Shown here piece after piece: positions 6,558 to 12,316 of a stretch of 13,182 nt of DNA (positions are counted from its first letter, which is position 1; every line of letters begins with the position of its first letter). The position numbers and the translations under genes are program-made. Where the stretch lies: the NCBI GenBank assembly GCA_024636105.1, contig JAGXHO010000164.1, forward strand, positions 1-13,182, in the 5' to 3' direction. The DNA is from Trueperaceae bacterium (GTDB lineage: Bacteria; Deinococcota; Deinococci; Deinococcales; Trueperaceae). The notes under the pieces were generated by a model. That model saw nothing but the letters and a program-made list of their open reading frames with translations, was not told the origin of the DNA and did no database searches.

Positions 6558-7229
6558 ATGCCCGACACCATGACCGTCCGTGAGCAACGCGACGTGGGAA
6601 CGTTCCGCGCCGTCGAACTGCGCTATTTCGGCCACCTGCACCTGTCCCAGGGCTCCGAGTCCAAGGTCGAGGTCGAGGGCGACCCCGACGTCGTCGCCAA
6701 GGTCCACGCACGCGTCGCCGGCGACACCCTGATCCTCGAGATCGGCGAGACCTGGCTCGAGCGGCTCACCTCGGGCGTTCTGCTCATCGCGCACCGCCCG
6801 CTGCACTACCACGTGACCGTTCCGGAGCTCGACCGCGTGGCGGTCACCGGGACCGGCAAGGTCGAGGCCGCAGGCCTCGTCACCAGCGACCTCGAGATCA
6901 CCGCGTCCGGCGCCGCCGACGTCTCGATCTCGGACCTCGAAGCGCACGCGGTGAAGGCTCAGATCAGCGGGCGCGGGAGCTTCCGGTTGGCGGGCAAGGC
7001 CGAGGCGTTCGAGCTCCGCATCAGCGGGTCCGGCGAGGTCGAGGCCGCGGACCTCGCCTGCGAATCGGTCGAGGTCCGGATCAGCGGGCAGGGCACCACG
7101 ACCGTGCGCGTCGCGAAGCGCCTCGACGTGCGCATCTCGGGGTTGGGCACCGTCCGGTACCACGGCGACCCCACGGTGACGCAGACGATCAGCGGCAGCG
7201 GCACCGTCACCCAGGTCGACGCTGGCTGA
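6558..7229 (+). CDS. DUF2807 (GIN-domain) beta-repeat protein without signal peptide
   Basis: This encodes 223 residues. After about 90 residues of N-terminal beta-rich sequence come seven repeats of a T/S-G turn spaced by roughly 15-25 residues: TGTGKVEA, SGAADVSI, SGRGSFRL, SGSGEVEA, SGQGTTTV, SGLGTVRY, SGSGTVTQ. This is the pattern of the DUF2807 'putative auto-transporter adhesin head GIN domain', a right-handed beta-helix. Family members are usually exported, often as lipoproteins, but this protein starts MPDTMTVREQ with no hydrophobic signal segment. The start is well fixed by AAGGAGG 5 nt before the ATG, and sequence further upstream is promoter. It may therefore act in the cytoplasm or leave by another route. 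It is divergent from the LiaF-like gene, which carries similar G-x-G beta repeats, suggesting a shared envelope or surface-sensing role. That role is inference; the fold assignment is firm. Confidence 0.82.
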   Translation: MPDTMTVREQRDVGTFRAVELRYFGHLHLSQGSESKVEVEGDPDVVAKVHARVAGDTLILEIGETWLERLTSGVLLIAHRPLHYHVTVPELDRVAVTGTGKVEAAGLVTSDLEITASGAADVSISDLEAHAVKAQISGRGSFRLAGKAEAFELRISGSGEVEAADLACESVEVRISGQGTTTVRVAKRLDVRISGLGTVRYHGDPTVTQTISGSGTVTQVDAG

Positions 7230-7236
7230 AGCGCCA

Positions 7237-7255
7237 CGCGCGCGAAGCGCGCGCG
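7237..7255. terminator. GC-only hairpin after the DUF2807-like gene
   Basis: CGCGCGCG (7237-7244), loop AAG, CGCGCGCG (7248-7255): a perfect 8-bp stem 7 nt after the DUF2807-like stop codon and 18 nt before the next start. No T-tract follows. It may be a weak terminator or simply alternating CG sequence. Confidence 0.35.
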
Positions 7256-7273
7256 ACGTGCTGAGATGTCGGG

Positions 7274-8905
7274 ATGATCGACCTCCTCGCCGCCCATCCG
7301 CTCGTGCTGCTGTTCGCCGTGGCGGCGGTGGGCGTGCCGCTGGGCCGCATCCGAGTTGCGGGCGTCCGGGTGGGGGTCGCGGCGGTGCTCTTCGCGGGCC
7401 TCGCGTTCGGAGCCCTCGATCCGCGCCTGCGCCTGCCCGAGATCGTCGTCCAGTTGGGGCTCGCGCTCTTCGTCTACCTGGTGGGGCTGGCGAGCGGGCG
7501 CGCGTTCGTGCGCTCGTTCGACGCGCGCGGGGTGCGCTCCAACGCCTTGGTGCTCGTGGCGCTGATCGCGGGGGCCGCGGCCACGGTCGCGGTCGCGCGG
7601 CTCTTGGGGGTCGACGGCGCCACGGCGGCCGGTGCCTTCACCGGCGCCACCACCAACACGCCGGCGCTCGCAGGCGTGGTCGAGGCGCTGCGGAGCATCG
7701 ACGCCACGAGCGCGAACCTCGCGACGCCCGTGGTCGCGTACTCGCTCGCCTACCCGGGCGGGGTGCTCGGCGTGATCGTCGCGATCGCCGTCCTGCAGCG
7801 GCTCTGGGGCACGGATTACCGCACGGAGACGGCTGGCGTGCGCGACTACGGCGTCGGCGGCGAGCACCTGGAGCGTGCGGTCGTGCGCGTCACCCGCGCC
7901 GAGCTGGCCGATGCGCCCGTCCAGACTTGGCGCGAGCGCGAAGGGTGGCACGCGATCTTCGGGCGCGTGCGGCGGGGCGACGACGAGGACCTGGTCCACG
8001 GCGACACGGTCTTGAACGTGGGCGACGTCGTGTCGATCGTGGGCACGGCGGCCGACCTGGCGCGCGTGGTGCCGCGCATCGGCGAGCCGGTCGACGCCGT
8101 CATCGACCTCGAGCACGGCAAGCTCGACGTGCGCCGGCTGTTCGTCAGCGAGGCCGCGGTGGCCGGGCGCACCCTCGCCGAGCTGCGGCTGCCGCAGCGC
8201 ACCGGCGCCGTGGTCACCCGTGTACGCCGCGGCGACGCCTTCCTGCTGCCGACCGCCGACCTGCGCCTCGAGCTCGGCGACCGCGTCCGCGTGGTCGCGC
8301 GCCGTGACCAGATGGCCGCGGTCGAGAAGCTGCTCGGCGATTCGTACCAAGGGCTGTCCGAGGTCGACGTGCCGTCGCTGGCGGTCGGGCTCGGAGCCGG
8401 GCTCCTGCTCGGGTTGGTGCCGATCCCGTTGCCGGGCGGCGTGACGCTCGAGCTCGGCTTCGCCGGGGGCCCACTGCTCGTCGCGCTCGCGCTCGGCGCG
8501 CTCGGCCGCACCGGCCGCTGGGTGTGGACGCTCCCGTACTCGGCCAACCTGACCCTGCGGCAGTTCGGTTTGCTGCTGTTCCTGGCGGGCGTGGGCACGG
8601 GCTCGGGCTACGCGTTCGCCCAGACGCTGCGCGCCGGCGACGGCTGGGGCGTGGTGCTCGCCGGGGCGGCGCTCACGCTGGCGCTGGCCGCCACGACCCT
8701 GACGGTCGGTCACAAGCTGCTGCGGGTGCCGATGCCGGTGATGGTGGGCGTGGTCTGCGGCCAGCACACGCAGCCTGCGGCGCTCGGCTACGCCGTCGAG
8801 CAGGCGGGCGGCGACCTGCCGCACGTGGGCTACGCGACCGTGTTCCCGCTCGCGACCGTCGCCAAGATCGTGTTGGCGCAGCTGGTCTTGCGGCTCGTCG
8901 GCTGA
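7274..8905 (+). CDS. AspT/YidE-family transporter with two RCK_C (TrkA_C) domains
   Basis: A 543-residue inner-membrane protein with the architecture of the aspartate:alanine exchanger (AAEx) family: about five membrane helices (residues 1-175), two cytoplasmic RCK_C/TrkA_C domains in tandem (about 190-275 and 278-365, each ending in a 'L..GD.V.VV' strand: LNVGDVVSIVG and LELGDRVRVVA), then about five more helices (366-543). The two membrane halves each carry the duplicated family motif with a T-x-x-P core: GAFTGATTNTPAL (120-132) and GVVCGQHTQPAAL (492-504). Length is normal for the family. The substrate is uncertain: AspT itself exchanges aspartate for alanine, but most homologues (YidE, YbjL) are uncharacterised. 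There is no good Shine-Dalgarno sequence; TGAGAT lies exactly 6 nt before the ATG, a weaker version of the leaderless -10 pattern. It converges on the sco gene with only 15 nt between stop codons. Confidence 0.88.
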   Translation: MIDLLAAHPLVLLFAVAAVGVPLGRIRVAGVRVGVAAVLFAGLAFGALDPRLRLPEIVVQLGLALFVYLVGLASGRAFVRSFDARGVRSNALVLVALIAGAAATVAVARLLGVDGATAAGAFTGATTNTPALAGVVEALRSIDATSANLATPVVAYSLAYPGGVLGVIVAIAVLQRLWGTDYRTETAGVRDYGVGGEHLERAVVRVTRAELADAPVQTWREREGWHAIFGRVRRGDDEDLVHGDTVLNVGDVVSIVGTAADLARVVPRIGEPVDAVIDLEHGKLDVRRLFVSEAAVAGRTLAELRLPQRTGAVVTRVRRGDAFLLPTADLRLELGDRVRVVARRDQMAAVEKLLGDSYQGLSEVDVPSLAVGLGAGLLLGLVPIPLPGGVTLELGFAGGPLLVALALGALGRTGRWVWTLPYSANLTLRQFGLLLFLAGVGTGSGYAFAQTLRAGDGWGVVLAGAALTLALAATTLTVGHKLLRVPMPVMVGVVCGQHTQPAALGYAVEQAGGDLPHVGYATVFPLATVAKIVLAQLVLRLVG

Positions 8906-8920
8906 ACCGCCGGCGGCGCC

Positions 8921-9610
8921 TCACCGCGCCGCGAGCGCTGCGACCGCGGCGGCGGGCCCCAACCCCAAACCCTCGAGGCGCGCGACCGGCACGCCGGCGC
9001 CGTCGAGCACCGTGATCAGGTTGGTGTGCGCGAAGCCGCCCTGCCCGTCGGGACGGTACCGGACGCCCAGGGCGGCGGCGAGGCGCCGCACCGCGCGGTC
9101 GTCGCCGGTCAGGAACGACCAGCGCTCGCGGTCGAGCCCCTTCTCGGCCGCGTACGCGGCCAGGCGCTCGGGGGTGTCGCGTTCGGGGTCGAAGGTGACC
9201 ATCAGGAAGTGGGTGGTGGCGCGCACGGCTTCGGGCAGCGCGGCCTCGATCAGCTCGGCGTCGCGCAGCAGCACCGGGCAGGCGCTGATGCAGGTGCCGT
9301 AGAAGAGCACGACCACGGTCGGATGACCGCGGTGGTCGGCGAGGCGCACGGCGTCCCCGCGGTGGTCGGTCCAGACGTCGTCGAGGTGGAGGAGCGAGGC
9401 GCCGGGGAGCGGCTCGTCGGCCGCGAGCGGGGCGGCGTGGGCGTGGGGTGCCGCTTCGGCAACGACGGGCGTCGCGACGACGAGCGCGGGCGCGACGCCG
9501 TGGCCCGTGTCGGCAGGGCCGGCCCCGTCGGCTGCGGTGGAGGCGCAGGCGGCGAGCAACGAGGCGAGGACGAGGACGAGCGTGGGTCGGCGGAGCGATG
9601 GCGGGCGCAT
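8921..9610 (-). CDS. sco: SCO1/SenC-type copper chaperone lipoprotein
   Basis: A 229-residue protein. The N-terminus MRPPSLRRP followed by a hydrophobic run ends in a lipobox LAAC (Cys22), so it should be a lipoprotein on the outer face of the cytoplasmic membrane. A flexible Ala/Pro linker with HAH leads into a thioredoxin-like domain with the copper-binding motif C-x3-C (GTCISACP, Cys107 and Cys111) and the distant His195 (FAHTNLI), which is the complete SCO ligand set; MVTFDPERDTPERL is also typical. SCO proteins deliver copper to cytochrome oxidase CuA; as the third gene after nirK, this one may instead or also load copper into NirK (inference). An alternative ATG at 9628 overlaps the nirV stop as ATGA and would add MRGDPS. 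I prefer 9610 because GAGAGGGG lies upstream and the signal peptide is then of normal shape. Confidence 0.9.
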   Translation of the reverse strand: MRPPSLRRPTLVLVLASLLAACASTAADGAGPADTGHGVAPALVVATPVVAEAAPHAHAAPLAADEPLPGASLLHLDDVWTDHRGDAVRLADHRGHPTVVVLFYGTCISACPVLLRDAELIEAALPEAVRATTHFLMVTFDPERDTPERLAAYAAEKGLDRERWSFLTGDDRAVRRLAAALGVRYRPDGQGGFAHTNLITVLDGAGVPVARLEGLGLGPAAAVAALAAR

Positions 9611-9624
9611 GGAAGGGTCCCCTC

Positions 9625-10479
9625 TCATGGCGCGGCGCAGCGGAAGCCCAGCGAGGGGCCCACGCCGTTCGCCGCGGCGGCGGTGCGGACGGTGACGCGC
9701 AGGAAGGCGGCGTAGTCGCGGCGATCGCTCGCGCCCTCGGCCGCGCCGCCGCAAACCGCGGCGAGGCGAACATCGTCGTCGTTGCGGCCATCGAGCGCCG
9801 CGAGGCCGCGATGCGCGTCCTCGACCCACTCGAACGTGCGGTGCAGGTCGTGGAGGCCGAAGGCGTTGGGCGCGCCCTGCCCCACCGGCTGCGGGGTGCC
9901 GGACACGGTGCGCGCGAGCGCCTCGGCCAAGAAGCGCGCGTCGCCACGGCCATCGGCGTCGGTCGTCGAGGCGCGGGCGGCGAGCTCCCACTCGGCCTCG
10001 GTCGGCAGGCGTGCCCCCTGCGCCTCGCAGTAGGCGCTCGCGGCGAACCACGAGACGTACGCGACGGGGGCGTCGGGATGAACGTCGCCGAGTTCGGCCT
10101 CACCGAGGTCGTCGGCGCCCGCCCAGTGGCGCAGGTAGCCGCCCGTCGCGAACAGCTCGGGGACGCGGTCGCGGCGCCAGTCGGGCTCGGCCCGGACGAA
10201 GGCGAGGAAGTCGGCGTTCGTGACCGGGAAGGCGTCGAGGGCGAACGGCGCCACGGTCACGGGGCGCTCGTCCCGGATCACCACGAAGGGTTCGTAGCTA
10301 CCGCCGGGCACGGGCCGCCGGGTCGCGGCGGCGCGGGCGGCGACCGCCGCGAAGGTGGCGGCCGCCTCCGACGGGCCTACGCCCTGCGCCCGCGCCTCGG
10401 TCGCGAACGGCCCCCCCGCCGCGACGATCCCCAGGAGGAGCGTCGCGGCGAGGAGGCGGGGGCGCAGGGTGCGGATCAT
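9625..10479 (-). CDS. nirV: NirV-type SUMF1/FGE-fold protein, exported
   Basis: A 284-residue protein with a Sec signal peptide (Arg-rich start, hydrophobic core, ATEARA cleavage site near residue 31), so it is periplasmic or extracytoplasmic. The mature part has the SUMF1/formylglycine-generating-enzyme fold: PFALDAFPVTNADFLAFV, PVAYVSWFAASAYCEAQGARLPTEAEWELAAR in pieces (about 139-170), and the C-terminal GFRCA. Genes of this type beside nirK are called nirV; their role is unsettled, with copper-site maturation or assembly suggested. The two active cysteines of true FGE (human C336 and C341, in SYCYRYRCAAR) align here with Ala257 and Val262 (DYAAFLRVTVR), so classical formylglycine formation is not expected. 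Cys243 (VCGGAA) and Cys281 (GFRC) remain. The start is preceded by GGGAG; nirK ends 25 nt upstream and the sco gene follows at once, so the three form an operon. Confidence 0.87.
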   Translation of the reverse strand: MIRTLRPRLLAATLLLGIVAAGGPFATEARAQGVGPSEAAATFAAVAARAAATRRPVPGGSYEPFVVIRDERPVTVAPFALDAFPVTNADFLAFVRAEPDWRRDRVPELFATGGYLRHWAGADDLGEAELGDVHPDAPVAYVSWFAASAYCEAQGARLPTEAEWELAARASTTDADGRGDARFLAEALARTVSGTPQPVGQGAPNAFGLHDLHRTFEWVEDAHRGLAALDGRNDDDVRLAAVCGGAAEGASDRRDYAAFLRVTVRTAAAANGVGPSLGFRCAAP

Positions 10480-10504
10480 GGCGGCTCCCAGGGGCTCGTT
10501 GCCC

Positions 10505-11671
10505 TCAGTCGCCGTCCGGGGCGTAGGGGCGGACGTCGTGGTAGGCGTCGAAGATCTCGGCGTCCTCGGGTCCCGTGACGACGATCGTGCCGAGCGCGCC
10601 CTTGTTGAAAGCCCGGAAGATGCTGTGGTCGACGAGGATGTAGGTGGCGGGGACCTCGAAGGTGAACTCGACGACCGCGGAGCCACCGGCGGGCACCAGC
10701 GTGGTCTGCACGTTGTGGTTCGCGACCAAGCCCCCCTCCGGGTAGACGGTCTCGAAGATCTCGCCGATCACGTGGAAGCTCGAGGTGAGGTTGGGGCCGC
10801 CGTTGCCGAAGAAGATGCGGGTGCGGTCGCCCACCTGAGCGGTGGGGGCGTTGGCGCCGGTCATGCTGCCGACGCGGCCGTTGAACACCACGTAGCTCGG
10901 GTCCTCGTCGATGGCGCGCTCCATGTCGAACGGCTGGTGGCCCCCCTGGCCGAAATCGCCGGCAGTGTAGAAGTCGCCCTGGACCACGTAGAGCTCGAGG
11001 TCGACGGGCTCGAGGCCCTCGGCCGGCTCGACCACGATCAGGCCGTACATGCCGTTGGCGACGTGCATGCCGACGGGCGCGGTGGCGCAGTGGTAGACGT
11101 ACACGCCCGGAGCGAGCGCCGCGAAGCCGAAGCCCGCCTGCTGGCCAGGCATGATCAGCGTCGCCTCGGCGCCGCCGCCCTGCCCCTTCACGGCGTGCAG
11201 GTCGATGTTGTGCGGGAAGCGGCTGTCGGGGTGGTTCTGCAGGTTGATGGTGACGTAGTCGCCCTCGCGGACCCGGATCATCGGGCCGGGGACGCTGCCG
11301 CCGAAGGTCCAGAACTCGTAGGTGACGCCGTCGGCGATCTCCATGGTGGTCTCGACCACCTCGAGGTCGACCTGGACGTGGGCGCGGTAGTCGCGCGCCA
11401 CGGGCGGGGCCGCGTACGGGGCGTAGGCGACCTCGCCCTGGAGCACGGGCAGGTCGGCGACGGCGATCGGGTCGAAGGTCGCCGCGACGCGCTGCAGGCC
11501 GGGGATGGTGACCTCATGGACGTCGGCTTCGGCGACGGCTTGCGCCGCGGGCTCGACGGACGCGGCGACGGCGACGCCGCTCGGCCCCCAGGTGTAGGCG
11601 GCGAACACGGCGGCCGCGAACAGGATGGGGACGCTCAGGATCGCGAGCAGGCTCGGAACGGGGCGGGGCAT
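10505..11671 (-). CDS. nirK: Copper-containing nitrite reductase, AniA-like
   Basis: A 388-residue, two-cupredoxin-domain enzyme reducing nitrite to nitric oxide. An N-terminal hydrophobic segment (about 8-26) exports it and may remain as a membrane anchor. All metal ligands are present: type 1 copper His154, Cys195, His203, Met208; type 2 copper His159, His194, His349; and the catalytic Asp157 (PHNIDLH) and His300 (FHVIGE). The stretch [16 protein letters not shown], with the shorter Cys-to-His spacing, matches the AniA group (class II) rather than Alcaligenes-type NirK. The Ala-rich region between the anchor and the catalytic core (about 30-60) would act as a spacer. AAGGAGGAG lies 3 nt before the ATG, and TAGGAT is 15 nt upstream of the ATG. 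It is the first gene of nirK-nirV-sco and is divergent from an Rrf2-type regulator. The electron donor (cupredoxin or cytochrome c) is not encoded in the window. Confidence 0.96.
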   Translation of the reverse strand: MPRPVPSLLAILSVPILFAAAVFAAYTWGPSGVAVAASVEPAAQAVAEADVHEVTIPGLQRVAATFDPIAVADLPVLQGEVAYAPYAAPPVARDYRAHVQVDLEVVETTMEIADGVTYEFWTFGGSVPGPMIRVREGDYVTINLQNHPDSRFPHNIDLHAVKGQGGGAEATLIMPGQQAGFGFAALAPGVYVYHCATAPVGMHVANGMYGLIVVEPAEGLEPVDLELYVVQGDFYTAGDFGQGGHQPFDMERAIDEDPSYVVFNGRVGSMTGANAPTAQVGDRTRIFFGNGGPNLTSSFHVIGEIFETVYPEGGLVANHNVQTTLVPAGGSAVVEFTFEVPATYILVDHSIFRAFNKGALGTIVVTGPEDAEIFDAYHDVRPYAPDGD

Positions 11672-11674
11672 GGG

Positions 11675-11702
11675 CTCCTCCTTCGCATCCTAAGTCAGAT
11701 GC
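11675..11702 (-). promoter_or_regulatory. nirK promoter with inverted-repeat operator and RBS
   Basis: On the minus strand TAGGAT (11687-11692) serves as -10 box and AAGGAGGAG (11675-11683) as ribosome binding site. A perfect inverted repeat GCATC (11685-11689), 8-nt spacer, GATGC (11698-11702) covers the -10 box. Reading the minus strand, AAAGCATCTG resembles one half of the known NsrR site (AAGATGCYTTT and its complement AAARGCATCTT). With an Rrf2 regulator divergent from nirK, repression by occlusion of the -10 region is likely. The second half of a standard NsrR site is not clear, so the regulator may use its own variant. Confidence 0.55.
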
Positions 11703-11763
11703 TTTGGTCCGAGTTTAGCCGCGGGGTCGACGCGGGCGTCGGGACGCATGTCCTTCTTCACGC

Positions 11764-11785
11764 GAGCGTGGGTCGCCCGACGCTC
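11764..11785. promoter_or_regulatory. Inverted repeat in the nirK-rrf2 intergenic region
   Basis: GAGCGT (11764-11769) and ACGCTC (11780-11785) form a 6-bp inverted repeat around 10 nt that can also pair GGG with CCC, leaving one unpaired G. It lies about 40 nt before the -10 box of the Rrf2 gene and about 95 nt from the nirK start. It may be an activator site or chance pairing in GC-rich sequence. GACGC-GG-GCGTC (11729-11740) is a second, shorter repeat nearby. The rest of the 163-bp region shows nothing I can name. Confidence 0.3.
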
Positions 11786-11822
11786 CACGCATACTGGGAC
11801 TTCCGCCTCCGCGATCGCGCGC

Positions 11823-11828
11823 TACCCT
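11823..11828 (+). promoter_or_regulatory. -10 box (TACCCT) of the Rrf2 gene, leaderless
   Basis: TACCCT is followed by exactly 6 nt (GACCGC) and the ATG at 11835, with no Shine-Dalgarno sequence. This is the clearest leaderless promoter in the window. No convincing -35 box is seen at 17 nt. Confidence 0.55.
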
Positions 11829-11834
11829 GACCGC

Positions 11835-12266
11835 ATGGAGCCGACCGTCCGCACCCTCCTCAAGCGCGAAGAGAGCTACGCCGTGCACGCGCTGCTCTAC
11901 CTCCACGAGTTCCCCGGCGCGTCGGCCGCGCAGGTCGCCGCCGACCTTCAGACCCCGGCCGCCTTCACCGCCAAGGTGCTGAGGCGGTTGGGCGCCACGG
12001 GCCTGGTCGGGGCCAAGACCGGCCGCACCGGCGGCGTCCACCTGCGCGTCCCGCTGCGCGAACTCTCGCTCCTCGACGTCGTCGAGGCCGTCTCCGGCCC
12101 GCTGGTGATGGACACCTGCCAGACCAAGGCGCGCTGCGCGACGCAGCAGCGCAAGGGCTACTGCCGCTTGAACACGGCCTGGGTGGCGCTGTCGCTGCAG
12201 GTGCGCGAGGCGATGCGCGGGATCCACCTCGACCAGCTCGCCGACGCCCCGGCCGACGCCGCCTGA
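11835..12266 (+). CDS. Rrf2-family Fe-S regulator, NsrR-like
   Basis: This encodes 143 residues. An Rrf2 winged helix-turn-helix lies at the N-terminus (about 12-72: SYAVHALLYL, then the recognition-helix region TPAAFTAKVLRRLGATGLV and the wing TGRTGGVHL), followed by the dimerisation helix (LSLLDVVEAVSGPL). Three cysteines follow, Cys95-x5-Cys101-x8-Cys110. Rrf2 regulators with a three-Cys cluster bind an Fe-S cluster: NsrR and IscR use C-x5-C-x5-C, so the first spacing fits and the second is longer. Divergence from nirK suggests a sensor of NO or Fe-S status that controls nirK and probably itself. It could also be an IscR- or RsrR-like regulator, so no symbol is given. The gene is likely leaderless. 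The MFS gene starts 50 nt after it on the same strand. Confidence 0.88.
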   Translation: MEPTVRTLLKREESYAVHALLYLHEFPGASAAQVAADLQTPAAFTAKVLRRLGATGLVGAKTGRTGGVHLRVPLRELSLLDVVEAVSGPLVMDTCQTKARCATQQRKGYCRLNTAWVALSLQVREAMRGIHLDQLADAPADAA

Positions 12267-12300
12267 CCGCACGCCTCGTTCGCGCGCCGCGTCGCCGTCG

Positions 12301-12306
12301 TACGCT
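12301..12306 (+). promoter_or_regulatory. -10 box (TACGCT) of the MFS gene
   Basis: TACGCT, identical to the hexamer before the ABC ATPase gene, lies 10 nt before the MFS ATG, implying a leader of only a few nucleotides or none. There is no Shine-Dalgarno sequence. The gene may also be read through from the Rrf2 gene. Confidence 0.4.
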
Positions 12307-12316
12307 CGCCGCCGTC

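Noticed and set aside
8906..8920. Palindrome CCGCCGGCGG between the convergent AspT-like and sco stops as a terminator
   Set aside because: It has no loop and no T-tract, and the space is only 15 nt; such palindromes are frequent in DNA of this composition.
10411..10417. Run of seven C in the nirV signal peptide region as a phase-variation tract
   Set aside because: It is short for a high-GC genome and the reading frame is intact; nothing else points to phase variation.
11742..11753. GGAC-GCAT-GTCC as a regulator site
   Set aside because: Only four bases per arm; expected by chance in a 163-bp GC-rich region.
11703..11834. FNR/DNR-type site (TTGAT-N4-ATCAA) upstream of nirK
   Set aside because: I looked for it because nirK genes are often under FNR-family control, but no such sequence is present.
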